Below, one piece after another: positions 50,055-58,755 of a stretch of 64,000 bases of DNA. A model generated the notes under the pieces. That model had not been told where the DNA came from. It worked only from the letters and a program-made list of their open reading frames with translations, and did not search any database. The position numbers were made by a program, and so were the translations under genes. The first letter of the stretch is position 1; each line of letters starts with the position of its first letter. Source of the DNA: a virus; IMG/VR virus record IMGVR_UViG_3300023174_003433, positions 1 through 64,000 of that record; one strand, written 5' to 3'.

Positions 50055-50769
50055 GACCGTATCTTCCACGGCTGGCATTGAAATTGTTTAAAACTTCATT
50101 ACCAGAAAGTTCTATGGTGTAACATCTTATTGCATAAATGTCTGAATTGGTGGCATAATTTTTATCATTTGACCATCCACCAATACATAAAGTATCTCCA
50201 TATGCATTCATTCCATTATTACTAAGATAATCAAATGTACTGGTTGCTATCAACACACCATTGATATAGCTTTTAACAATACCATTATTATAAGTCATTA
50301 CGGAATGCACAATTGTTCCTGGTGCCACAGTAGCAACGTTTGCAACTAAAGCTCCTGTCCAACAGTTACCCGTTTTAATGGCGTGTTGTATGATAGTATT
50401 TGCTCCATCGGGAGCCAAATAAATTCCACCATGGCAACCAATTCTACCCACAAGAAATGATTCACCTGAAACTGGAGATGAGATGTTTTTCCATAAACCT
50501 TCTAATGACCAAGTGCCTGTTAAATTTGTACTTTTTAAAACTCCCTCATTAAAACTGGCGGACATCCAAGATTTATTGGTACTTGGATTTGTATTATCAT
50601 TTCTAACCTGAAATGAATTGGCTGTAAATGTAACAGAATTGGCTGTTATTGTATAATTTTTATTTGAAAGGTCTTTTACTGAAGTACTTAAATTTGATTT
50701 GGAATTATTTGCATCCAAATAAAATATCAGGCCTGCAGTAGTAACAAGAGGTCCACCAAATACACTCAT
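50050..50769 (-). CDS. LamG-like lectin-domain protein 1
   Basis: 239 aa. LVTTAGLIFYLDANNSKSNL, then LTGTWSLEGLWKNI and SVMTYNNGIVKSYINGVLIA, the concanavalin-A/LamG jelly-roll pattern (trapping YLDA, W, NG.V). It ends LNNFNASRGRYGL, the same end as its two neighbours. One of three paralogues arranged head to tail, separated by 1-4 nt overlaps. Probably a carbohydrate-binding part of the fibre complex. Confidence 0.78.
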   Translation of the reverse strand: MSVFGGPLVTTAGLIFYLDANNSKSNLSTSVKDLSNKNYTITANSVTFTANSFQVRNDNTNPSTNKSWMSASFNEGVLKSTNLTGTWSLEGLWKNISSPVSGESFLVGRIGCHGGIYLAPDGANTIIQHAIKTGNCWTGALVANVATVAPGTIVHSVMTYNNGIVKSYINGVLIATSTFDYLSNNGMNAYGDTLCIGGWSNDKNYATNSDIYAIRCYTIELSGNEVLNNFNASRGRYGL

Positions 50770-51410
50770 AGTTGATACCTTCCACGAGTAGCATTAAAGT
50801 TTTGTTGTATTTCTTGTGCAGTTAATACACGATCATATACAAAAGCTCCGTTTATTTGTCCTTGAAAATTGTTACTATTACCATATGCTGCAACCTGCAC
50901 ATCTCCAGTACCGGTGAAAGTAGTAGTTGCTACGTCAGTATCTTCTAATAAACCATTTAAATATAATGCCCAACCTGTTGTAGTACTAAATGTAACTGCA
51001 CCAAAATACCATCGATTTGCTAAAAGAGATGTATTTGATTGAACGATATACCACGATCCATTGTGGCCAGAATTTAATTTATCACCACTCGACAACCAAA
51101 AAGCGTGTTGGCCATTATTACCACTCATAATATTATTGGTTGCTGCTAAATTTTGTGTTTGAAACCAAGCGCATTTTGTATACGCAGTTGAGTTTAAAAG
51201 ATTATTAGATGTACTAGCATACTGAGATCCGTTAAAAGAAAATATATTATTTGCTCCTACTGTTGGTGAACCAACTAGGGTAAAAGAGTTTGTATTGGTA
51301 CTTAAATTAGTCCATGTGGTACCTGAACCTGAATAACTTTTTGAATTAACTGAATCCAAATATAAAGTTAATCCGTTAGTAACAATAGAAGGTGAATGAT
51401 TAAGTCCCAT
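50766..51410 (-). CDS. LamG-like lectin-domain protein 2
   Basis: 214 aa. IVTNGLTLYLDSVNSKSYSG, GTTWTNLS, WFQTQNLAATNNIMSG, WALYLNGLLEDTDVA and the C-terminal IQQNFNATRGRYQL. Overlaps gene 1 by 4 nt (ATGA) and gene 3 by 1 nt. Same architecture as its neighbours, so a tandem duplication. Confidence 0.78.
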   Translation of the reverse strand: MGLNHSPSIVTNGLTLYLDSVNSKSYSGSGTTWTNLSTNTNSFTLVGSPTVGANNIFSFNGSQYASTSNNLLNSTAYTKCAWFQTQNLAATNNIMSGNNGQHAFWLSSGDKLNSGHNGSWYIVQSNTSLLANRWYFGAVTFSTTTGWALYLNGLLEDTDVATTTFTGTGDVQVAAYGNSNNFQGQINGAFVYDRVLTAQEIQQNFNATRGRYQL

Positions 51411-52081
51411 TATAGGTTATACCTTCCACGGAGGGCATTGAAGTTTTGTGTAATTTCTGCTGATGTTAATGTTCTATTATAAACTTTTACAGAAGATATA
51501 TCACCAGCATAGTTAATAAAGAAATTATTTAAATATATTAATGGTACATGAGCATATGCACCACCATCACCGTTGTACATAGTTTTTGGTGAATTGTTAA
51601 TATAGAATTGGTAGTTTGTTGTTTCCCAATTAAAAACGATGTGATTCCATCCAGCGCTTATACTATCCTTTATTGCTGTTCTATAATAAACAGAACTAAT
51701 GTATGACACAAAAGTTAAAGTTTCTCCCGTAACAAAGCCGGTTGAAGCTCCAAAAGTACAATAACCTTGACTAAAAGTATCATAATTAAAAAAGTTGGTA
51801 GGAGCCGATGCACTTGTTATCGTATTCGGTAAGTTGATCCAAAACTCACAACTGTACATGTAACTATTAGTATTACCAGAATTACCCATAGTGGCTGTTG
51901 TTGGTGAAAATGTTATGGCATTGTTTGCAAATGTTGGTGTCTGGGAAAATATTCCGTTATTATTACTACCACTTAAATCAGTCCATATTGTACCAGAACC
52001 AGGATAACTTTTTCGATTGGCTGCATCTAAAGCCAACACCAAACCACTAGTTACTATCTGTGGATTATAATTGGTGCCCAT
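51410..52081 (-). CDS. LamG-like lectin-domain protein 3
   Basis: 223 aa. IVTSGLVLALDAANRKSYPG, GTIWTDLSGSNNNGI, YMYSCEFWINLPNT, NHIVFNWETTNYQFYINNSP and C-terminal ITQNFNALRGRYNL. First of the three in transcription order and directly after the big fibre at 52084. The conserved SYPGSGTIWTDLSGSNNNG block is the clearest version of the family in the trio. Confidence 0.78.
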   Translation of the reverse strand: MGTNYNPQIVTSGLVLALDAANRKSYPGSGTIWTDLSGSNNNGIFSQTPTFANNAITFSPTTATMGNSGNTNSYMYSCEFWINLPNTITSASAPTNFFNYDTFSQGYCTFGASTGFVTGETLTFVSYISSVYYRTAIKDSISAGWNHIVFNWETTNYQFYINNSPKTMYNGDGGAYAHVPLIYLNNFFINYAGDISSVKVYNRTLTSAEITQNFNALRGRYNL

Positions 52082-52083
52082 AG

Positions 52084-55000
52084 TTAACCTTCTACATCAA
52101 GTTTATCTACGTCAGCTCTTTCTCCGTATACAACATAGTAACAATAAATTTCTTTTCTGAACCATCCATCATTATTAATGATAATTGTATTGTCTTTGAT
52201 TTCTTTTACGGAAAGTTTTTGATATTTACCAATAGGTGTAAGTGAAACAGTAATTGTATCGGTATCAACTAACTTAGTCCAGTAATCAGGCAACTCAATA
52301 ACATTAGAACCTTTTAATGTGCCACGAACATACACACCAAACTCTGGTCCCTCTAAAGAACCATAACGTAGGTCTTTGCCTTCTTTAGTTGGATGTGGAA
52401 TGTTGAATGACTTGGTTGTAGCATTAAGAGCACCAGAGATACCTACACCACCTTGAACTACAAGAGCACCAGTAGTTGTATTGGAACTTCCTGTGCCGTT
52501 TTGAATCTTAACTGGAGAAATGCCAGCAAAGATTACAGTATTGTTACCATCATCTTTGGAAATTGTGCCTCGTTGTATCAAAGCGTTTTGATTGTATACA
52601 CCAATGGAATTATTAAAATAATAATAAGCGGTGCCACCAAAAGCTACGCTGCCTGTTGCAACACTATCAGAATAAATAAAGTTTGCTTGACTTAATGTAA
52701 TACGATTTATAGCAGCAGCACTTGAAGCCAAATTCATCGACAGGTTGCCGGACAATCCAAGGCCACCATCAACAATCAGAGAACCTGTAGTATTACTTAT
52801 AGATGCTGCAGTGTTTTGAATTCTAACTGGAGAAGAACCAGCAAATAATACGGTGTTGTTACCTGTGTCATTTAAAATTACACCTCTAGCAACATAAGAA
52901 GATGTTGTGTAAAAATTGGAATTAATATTTAAAAAATTTCCAGTAAACTCTGCTCCACCAAATTGATTACTTCTCATAAAGTAATTGTCTGTCCAACCTA
53001 AACGGTAACTTTGTGCACCGTTTGTAGTTAAAAAGAAATTATTAGCAGCTGACATAAACAAGTTACCAGTAATACCAACACCACCAGAAACAACCAGAGA
53101 ACCTGTAGTGTTACTTGTTGATACTGTGTTTGAAGTGACTAAAAGTGTATTATTGGATGAGATAAAGAAAACGTTACTATTTGATAAGTAACCTGCTGAA
53201 TTAGCAACAACAATTGTATTAGCCAAATAATTAAATGAATCTGGTTCTGTATTGGCACGATTGAAAGCCGCTTGAGCAAGAACTGTACCTGTATTGGCTT
53301 GATTATAAGCAGATGCCATTTTGCCATCAGTTGCATTAATGGCAGTATTACTAAAGTCCAGCCTTACATTCTGGCTATTGTCCACACCTTGAGCAATGGT
53401 GAGAGCAGTATTACTGTAGTCCAATCTCACATTCTGGCTAGCATCAACACCTTCTATAATTGTCATTCTGGTGTTTTGACCAACATCCACGCCTTGAATA
53501 ATTGTTATAGCTGTATTGCTATAATCTATTCGAACATTCTGACTAGCATCAACACCAATAGTCACATTGGCTTGATCAAATGCCGCATTGGCTTTAATGA
53601 AAGCTCCGTTAGCATGGAAGTATGCAGCTACAGACCGAACATCAGCAGTATTGGCCACATTGTAAGCGCCTTGCATCTTATTATCTGTTGCGGCAATGTT
53701 GGTGTTTTGAGTTAAATCGACACCCTCAATAATGGTCATACGGGTATTGCTAAAATCTAATCTAGAATTTACATCTAATCCACCAACTCTTGCTGTAGTA
53801 GCAATTAAGTTACCTTTGAACCAGTTACCATGAATATTTGCTTTAGTAAATGATGCAGCGTTAACATTGATTACGTTACCTGATACCTCTGGTGTATAAC
53901 CTTGAAACGCATAGAATTCTTTTGTTAGGGCATCTCGAATCATACCGGCATGAGCATTCGTGCCATCATTATAGTGACCAACATAACCAATTGTTAAAGC
54001 ATCTGTATAGTAATTTCCTATACCAAGTTGAATTAAAGTATCTTCTACTTCAAACGAGGTTACATTAAGTGATATGGTGTTGCCAAGAACAACTAAGTTA
54101 CCTGTTACTGTAACATCATTACCAAATACCACATTGCCGGTTACTGTTTGACTTGCTGCACCAGTTAATGCTAATCGATTTGCTATATTAGTATTCTGTG
54201 TAACATCCACACCTTCAATGATCGTCATGCGAGCATTTTGGCCTGCATCGACACCATCAATAATATTCATCCGTGTGTTACTGAAATCCAATCTTACGTT
54301 TTGGCTTAAATCCACACCCTCGGATACAGTTAATCTGGTGTTTTGAGTTACATCTACACCTTGTATAATAGTAATGGCTGTATTGCTAAAATCTAACCGA
54401 ACGTTTTGGCTTAAATCAACACCTTCACTTACAACTATACGAGCATTTTGGCTAGTGTCGGTACCTTCAATGATGGTCATACGAGAATTTTGACCAACAT
54501 CCACACCTTGTATGATTGTTATAGCGGCATTACTGAAATCTAGCCTTACGTTTTGGCTTGCATCGGTACCTTCAATCACGGTCAATCTGGTGTTCTGTGT
54601 AACATCTACACCTTGGATGATGGTAATAGCCGTGTTACTAAAATCCAGCCTTACGTTCTGACTTGCATTGGTACCTTCAATGATGGCCATACGAGCATTT
54701 TGGCTGGTATCTGTACCCTCAATGATGGTCATTCTGTTGTTTTGGCCAACATCAACACCATCAATAATGTTCATTCTAGTGTTACTAAAATCCAATCTTA
54801 CATTCTGGCTTGCATCAACACCTTCAATGATAGTCATGCGAGCATTTTGGCCTGCATCAACACCATCAATAATGTTCATTCTAGTGTTACTAAAATCCAA
54901 TCTTACGTTTTGGCTTGCATCAGTACCTTCAATGATTGTCATGCGAGAATTCTGGCCAACATCCACACCTTGTATGATTGTTATAGCGGCATTACTAAAG

Positions 55001-56574
55001 TCCAGTCTTACGTTTTGACTAACATTCACACCATCACTTATAGACATTCTAGAATTTTGACCTGCATCCACACCTTCTATGATGGTCATACGAGTATTAC
55101 TAAAGTCCAGCCTTACGTTTTGGCTTGCATCGGCACCTTCGATAATGGTCATTCTAGCATTTTGGCTAGTGTCAGTACCTTCAATGATTGTCATGCGAGC
55201 ATTTTGGCCTGCATCCACACCATCAATAATATTCATACGGGTATTACTAAAGTCCAGCCTTACGTTTTGGCTGGCATCTGTACCTTCAACAATGGTCATT
55301 CTAGCATTTTGGCCAACATCTACGCCTTGAATAATAGTAATGGCTGTGTTACTGAAATCTAGCCTTACGTTTTGGCTGGCATTTACACCATCAATTACAG
55401 TCATTCTAGTATTCTGGCCAACATCAACACCTTCGATGATGGTCATACGAGTATTACTAAAATCTAACCTTACGTTTTGGCTGGCATTAACGCCATCACT
55501 TATGTCCATGCGGGTATTACTGAAATTTAACCGAACATTCTGGCTCAAATCAGTACCTTCAATCACCGCCATTCTAGTATTGCTGAAATCCAATCTAGAA
55601 TTTACATCTAAACCACCAACTCTTGCTGTTGTAGCAATTAGATTGCCTTTGAACCAATTGCCGTGTATGTTTGCCTTGGCAAACGATGCATCATTAATGT
55701 TGACCGTATTACCTGTTACTCCTGGTGTGTAACCTTGAAATGCATAGAACTCTTTCGTTCCCGCATCACGAATCATACCAGCTTGAGCATTTGTTCCATC
55801 GTTGTAATGGCCAACATAACCGATAGTTAGTACATCTGTATTATAATTTCCTATTCCCAACTGAATTAAAGTATCCTTTACTTCAAGCGAGGTCACATTA
55901 AGTGATATTGTATTACCGAGAACAATTAAATTACCTGATACAGAAACATCATTGAGAAATGCAACGTTACCAGAAACAGTTTGAAGGCTTGCTCCAGACA
56001 AACTTAGTTTGTTCGCTATGTCGGTGTTTTGAGTTACATTCACACCTTCAATGATGGTCATACGGGTATTACTAAAATCTAATCTAGAATTCTGGCTTGC
56101 GTTTACGCCATCACTAATGGTCATACGACTATTTTGACCAGCATCTACACCTTCAATGATGGTCATGCGAGTATTGCTGAAATCTAGCCTTACGTTTTGG
56201 CTAACATTAACACCATCACTAATTGCCATGCGAGTGTTACTAAAGTCCAGCCTTACGTTTTGGCTAGTGTTTACACCATCACTAATGGACATTCTAGCAT
56301 TTTGAGAAGCGTCTACACCTATGGTTACGTTAGCTTGATTGTAACTAGCTTGAGCCAATACTGTTGCCGTATTTGCTTGATTATAAGCTTCTTGAGCTTT
56401 TAGATCAGTAGGAGGATTACTAATAATTTTGATGCCAGTATTAGATCCAATAAACAAAGTATTGGATACAAATGAAAATGCTAATTGTCCATCATCTAGT
56501 GTTAGTGGCGCACTATTAGAGTACGACCGAAGAATCTGTATGGTCGATATATTAGATGTATTTGCAGCTGGCAT
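52084..56574 (-). CDS. Repeat-rich tail fibre B
   Basis: 1496 aa. N-terminal 65 residues attach (MPAANTSNISTIQILRSYSN). The middle is a long rod of GVDASQNVRLDFSNTRMTII and GVDAGQNARMTIIE units, interrupted by two copies of a 140-residue module (SLNVTSFEVEDTLIQLGIGN ... GNWFKGNLIATTARVGGLDV). The last 105 residues (HPTKEGKDLRYGSLEGPE, YWTKLVDTDTITVSLTPIG, YYVVYGERADVDKL) are a conserved fibre C-terminus in aquatic T4-like phages. Trimeric fibre, host recognition likely. Confidence 0.85.
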   Translation of the reverse strand: MPAANTSNISTIQILRSYSNSAPLTLDDGQLAFSFVSNTLFIGSNTGIKIISNPPTDLKAQEAYNQANTATVLAQASYNQANVTIGVDASQNARMSISDGVNTSQNVRLDFSNTRMAISDGVNVSQNVRLDFSNTRMTIIEGVDAGQNSRMTISDGVNASQNSRLDFSNTRMTIIEGVNVTQNTDIANKLSLSGASLQTVSGNVAFLNDVSVSGNLIVLGNTISLNVTSLEVKDTLIQLGIGNYNTDVLTIGYVGHYNDGTNAQAGMIRDAGTKEFYAFQGYTPGVTGNTVNINDASFAKANIHGNWFKGNLIATTARVGGLDVNSRLDFSNTRMAVIEGTDLSQNVRLNFSNTRMDISDGVNASQNVRLDFSNTRMTIIEGVDVGQNTRMTVIDGVNASQNVRLDFSNTAITIIQGVDVGQNARMTIVEGTDASQNVRLDFSNTRMNIIDGVDAGQNARMTIIEGTDTSQNARMTIIEGADASQNVRLDFSNTRMTIIEGVDAGQNSRMSISDGVNVSQNVRLDFSNAAITIIQGVDVGQNSRMTIIEGTDASQNVRLDFSNTRMNIIDGVDAGQNARMTIIEGVDASQNVRLDFSNTRMNIIDGVDVGQNNRMTIIEGTDTSQNARMAIIEGTNASQNVRLDFSNTAITIIQGVDVTQNTRLTVIEGTDASQNVRLDFSNAAITIIQGVDVGQNSRMTIIEGTDTSQNARIVVSEGVDLSQNVRLDFSNTAITIIQGVDVTQNTRLTVSEGVDLSQNVRLDFSNTRMNIIDGVDAGQNARMTIIEGVDVTQNTNIANRLALTGAASQTVTGNVVFGNDVTVTGNLVVLGNTISLNVTSFEVEDTLIQLGIGNYYTDALTIGYVGHYNDGTNAHAGMIRDALTKEFYAFQGYTPEVSGNVINVNAASFTKANIHGNWFKGNLIATTARVGGLDVNSRLDFSNTRMTIIEGVDLTQNTNIAATDNKMQGAYNVANTADVRSVAAYFHANGAFIKANAAFDQANVTIGVDASQNVRIDYSNTAITIIQGVDVGQNTRMTIIEGVDASQNVRLDYSNTALTIAQGVDNSQNVRLDFSNTAINATDGKMASAYNQANTGTVLAQAAFNRANTEPDSFNYLANTIVVANSAGYLSNSNVFFISSNNTLLVTSNTVSTSNTTGSLVVSGGVGITGNLFMSAANNFFLTTNGAQSYRLGWTDNYFMRSNQFGGAEFTGNFLNINSNFYTTSSYVARGVILNDTGNNTVLFAGSSPVRIQNTAASISNTTGSLIVDGGLGLSGNLSMNLASSAAAINRITLSQANFIYSDSVATGSVAFGGTAYYYFNNSIGVYNQNALIQRGTISKDDGNNTVIFAGISPVKIQNGTGSSNTTTGALVVQGGVGISGALNATTKSFNIPHPTKEGKDLRYGSLEGPEFGVYVRGTLKGSNVIELPDYWTKLVDTDTITVSLTPIGKYQKLSVKEIKDNTIIINNDGWFRKEIYCYYVVYGERADVDKLDVEG
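53330..53570 (-). repeat. Fibre B rod repeats, C-terminal block
   Basis: Four or five units coding DASQNVRLDYSNTAITIIQG-type sequence, closer to fibre A (DYSNTAI) than to the rest of fibre B (DFSNTRM). Confidence 0.75.
53755..54210 (-). repeat. Duplicated 140-residue module, copy 2
   Basis: Codes NLVVLGNTISLNVTSFEVED through TTARVGGLDVNSRLDFSNTR. Matches copy 1 at 55585-56040 with scattered silent and conservative changes (for example GVTGNTVNINDASFAKANIH versus EVSGNVINVNAASFTKANIH). Confidence 0.85.
54215..55580 (-). repeat. Fibre B rod repeats, main block
   Basis: About 30 tandem 42-bp and 63-bp units coding GVD[AV][GS]QN.RM.I and DFSNTRM/AITI spacers. Plus-strand readings of this block give long but meaningless ORFs. 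Confidence 0.85.
55585..56040 (-). repeat. Duplicated 140-residue module, copy 1
   Basis: See copy 2 at 53755-54210. Contains the IQLGIGNYNTDVLTIGYVGH and RDAGTKEFYAFQGYTPGVTG segments. Confidence 0.85.
56030..56330 (-). repeat. Fibre B rod repeats, N-terminal block
   Basis: Six or seven units coding GVNASQNSRLDFSNTRMTII-type repeats just before copy 1 of the module. Confidence 0.75.
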
Positions 56575-56795
56575 TAAAAGAATCCGTTATCTATAATTAA
56601 TCGTGAATTTTCTGCTGGAGCAATAATAAAAGAATTTGTTGAAGCCACATAAGTTACCACATCACGGTCTAGAGCACCAGCCATACTAACATCACTTAAT
56701 GCTTTTAATGTTGTTGCACCATATGATAGTGTTCGAACTGTTTGTTGAGAAGCACCTAGTTGTACATTGACTGTACCTATTGTTTGACCTGGCAT
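56574..56795 (-). CDS. 73-aa small virion protein
   Basis: MPGQTIGTVNVQLGASQQTV, then RTLSYGATTLKALSDVSMAG and DRDVVTYVASTNSFIIAP. The ...ALSDV.....DRDVV.Y....N.F phrase is common in phage fibre-associated proteins. ATG-stop junction with fibre B is 1 nt. Likely a connector or trimming piece; function unknown. Confidence 0.7.
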   Translation of the reverse strand: MPGQTIGTVNVQLGASQQTVRTLSYGATTLKALSDVSMAGALDRDVVTYVASTNSFIIAPAENSRLIIDNGFF

Positions 56796-56798
56796 GTT

Positions 56799-57137
56799 TT
56801 ACCTCGTAACTCGTGGAGAAACATCAACAATGCCTTCTAAAACTCTTGTTACTGTATTGGCACCGGCATTGGTGATTATTGTGTCGTAAACATATCTTCC
56901 TGGAGAAATGTTAGCGGTTTGAGCAGAAGTCAAAGCAAGCTCAATGACCCCTGTGGCGGGGTATACTGTTGTTGAAAATGTTGCTGTAGCGTTTGAGGAA
57001 TAGTAGGATTTACGCATTTGACCACTGGCCGTACAACCAGTTAAATCGTATACGTTACCATATACATCGTCTAATGTAATAGTGGTATTAAATGTGGTAC
57101 CTTGTTCTAACAGTAGATTTGAGTAAGCAGCTGGCAT
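56799..57137 (-). CDS. 112-aa Ig-like virion protein
   Basis: YSNLLLEQGTTFNTTITLDD, VYGNVYDLTGCTASGQMRKS, YYSSNATATFSTTVYPATGV and ALTSAQTANISPGRYVYDTI are the typical blocks of a small beta-sandwich phage protein (BppU N-terminal-like) that sits near baseplate or fibre genes. Probably a fibre attachment part. Confidence 0.75.
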   Translation of the reverse strand: MPAAYSNLLLEQGTTFNTTITLDDVYGNVYDLTGCTASGQMRKSYYSSNATATFSTTVYPATGVIELALTSAQTANISPGRYVYDTIITNAGANTVTRVLEGIVDVSPRVTR

Positions 57138-57169
57138 TTTATATTCCTGATATCATTAATCCTATTGGA

Positions 57170-57177
57170 TATTTATG
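57170..57177 (-). promoter_or_regulatory. Probable late promoter of the 57137-52084 unit
   Basis: CATAAATA on the minus strand (one mismatch to consensus), 32 nt before the 57137 start. It overlaps TTGACA (57179-57174), but no good sigma70 -10 follows. Confidence 0.45.
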
Positions 57178-57204
57178 TCAACACCAACTTAAGCTCAAAA
57201 GTAA

Positions 57205-57260
57205 ATTCGCTTTTTGGAATCTAGGATTTCGTCTCCGGAAATTCTAGGCCGGAATGAAAA
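57205..57260 (-). other. Intergenic hairpins after the S74 fibre gene
   Basis: The gap 57138-57271 holds an imperfect inverted repeat (plus strand CTAGGATTTC...GAAATTCTAG) and AAAATT/AATTTT near 57255-57270. Possible terminator or mRNA 3' end, without a clean T tract. Confidence 0.3.
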
Positions 57261-57271
57261 TTTTCGAATTT

Positions 57272-58528
57272 TTAATTATTCAGTTCGTTGTCAAGGGGTT
57301 TACGAATTGAATCTAATTCTTTTTTGAGTTCTTTGATGGCCTCGACTAAAAGTGGTATAACTCGTTCATAATGAATAGTGAGATATTTCTCATCAATCGG
57401 TGCTGGAACAACCACTTCAGGTAATACTGCCTGTACTTCTTGTGCCGATAGGCCAATTTCTGGTTTAACTGTATATCCTAGAGCTTGTGCGGTTTCATTG
57501 GCTTCATATTGAAAACCATTTAATGTCATTACCTTGGCCAACGCATTTTCTATATTACCCAAACGTTTCTTCAATCTATCATCCGAATAATAAGCAGTAA
57601 TATTGTTGGTGGCACGAAGTTCGCCTGTTGTACCAGAACCTGCAGTTCCTACACCAACCGATCTAAATTGAACATCATTACCCGTACTCACAGATTGGTT
57701 AATTGTGTAACTAGAGAGATTTGCTGAAGAACCGGCGATATCACCAGTTATCTTAGAACCCGCTAAAGATGTAATCCATGAAGGATTAGCATATGAACCA
57801 TTATTAACCACTCCATTAACTACTGCCATATTAAACGTATTACCTGAATTTAAAGCAGACTTAACAAATTGTGTTGTGGCCACAGTATTAGTGTTTGCAT
57901 TTAAATCTCCAGTAACCGCTGTTGAACCAGCGGATAATGTCGCAACACCACTATATGCACCAGCAATTGAACTTGTAGAAATTGCATTATTACATGTAAT
58001 ATTATTAAAAATGCCTGTTGTACTAGCGTTAATAAGTGGAGCAAATATTGCAGTATTTGAAGTTAAAGAATCTGCCACTACAAATCCAAGTGCATTTAAA
58101 TTTAAAGTTCTTATTAAAGTATTTGCTGTAATTCCGTTAACAAAGGCACCACCACTGGCATTTACTGTTGTGGTTCTTACTAAAGTGTTTGATGTGATTG
58201 AATCAGTAATTAATGTTTTTGCAATAACAGCATTATTAGCAACTTGCAAAGCAAAATCGGAACCAGTAATTGCTACGTTAGATGTAGCAACTAAATCTCC
58301 CAATAAAGAGGTGTTTCCAGAAACAATTGCTCTTCCTAAACTAACAGTATTGGCTACTGACAAAGCAACACCAACTCCATTTAAAAATAAAGTTCCAGTA
58401 TCTTTAGTGAAATTGTTAGAAGATGTTCCTCCAGCAAGATTATTTAACTCGACTGCAGCTTTATTTTGCTGAGCAACTAAGTCACCAAATGTGTTATTAA
58501 AACTTAAAATGTTTACTGTATTTGCCAT
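57272..58528 (-). CDS. Tail fibre with S74 intramolecular chaperone
   Basis: 418 aa. N-terminal 300 residues are repetitive beta/Asn-Thr-rich (NTLIRTTTVNASGGAFVNGI, VADSLTSNTAIFAP). From about residue 318: YYSDDRLKKRLGNIENALAK, then LNGFQYEANETAQ, EIGLSAQEVQAVLPEVV and YERVIPLLVEAIKELKKEL, the Peptidase_S74 chaperone, with the Ser-Asp...Lys dyad for self-cleavage. The chaperone trimerises the fibre and is then cut off. Independent of the other fibres, which have different C-termini. Confidence 0.9.
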   Translation of the reverse strand: MANTVNILSFNNTFGDLVAQQNKAAVELNNLAGGTSSNNFTKDTGTLFLNGVGVALSVANTVSLGRAIVSGNTSLLGDLVATSNVAITGSDFALQVANNAVIAKTLITDSITSNTLVRTTTVNASGGAFVNGITANTLIRTLNLNALGFVVADSLTSNTAIFAPLINASTTGIFNNITCNNAISTSSIAGAYSGVATLSAGSTAVTGDLNANTNTVATTQFVKSALNSGNTFNMAVVNGVVNNGSYANPSWITSLAGSKITGDIAGSSANLSSYTINQSVSTGNDVQFRSVGVGTAGSGTTGELRATNNITAYYSDDRLKKRLGNIENALAKVMTLNGFQYEANETAQALGYTVKPEIGLSAQEVQAVLPEVVVPAPIDEKYLTIHYERVIPLLVEAIKELKKELDSIRKPLDNELNN

Positions 58529-58530
58529 TA

Positions 58531-58752
58531 TTAGTTCCTAGTGAACAATTGTTGTAAAAGATGTTTAATTTCTTTTACATCATTTTTTACGTCATTAATT
58601 TCAGATTTTAGAGTATTTATTTCGGACTTCTGATTGTTTATTAACTTTGATTTAAAAGTATATTCTTCTAAACCTACAGAATCAGTATTAATCAGAGCCA
58701 TAGTGTTAGTATCTCTAACAAATGTGGTTCCTGGTATTTTAACTAATGGCAT
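58531..58752 (-). CDS. 73-aa conserved coiled-coil protein
   Basis: MPLVKIPGTTFVRDTNTMAL, INTDSVGLEEYTFKSKL, then a coiled coil of KSEINTLKSEINDVKNDVKE-type heptads. The IPGT.FVRD...MAL...D..GLEEY.. signature is one I know from aquatic T4-like phages; function unknown, probably virion-associated. Confidence 0.72.
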   Translation of the reverse strand: MPLVKIPGTTFVRDTNTMALINTDSVGLEEYTFKSKLINNQKSEINTLKSEINDVKNDVKEIKHLLQQLFTRN

Positions 58753-58755
58753 TTT

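Noticed and set aside
54553-55362. 269-codon open frame on the plus strand
   Set aside because: It is the reverse reading of the fibre B repeats; its product is a low-complexity repeat and the minus-strand gene is clearly coding.
57876-58472. 198-codon plus-strand ORF
   Set aside because: Antisense of the Asn/Thr-rich part of the S74 fibre; no ribosome-binding site and no family.
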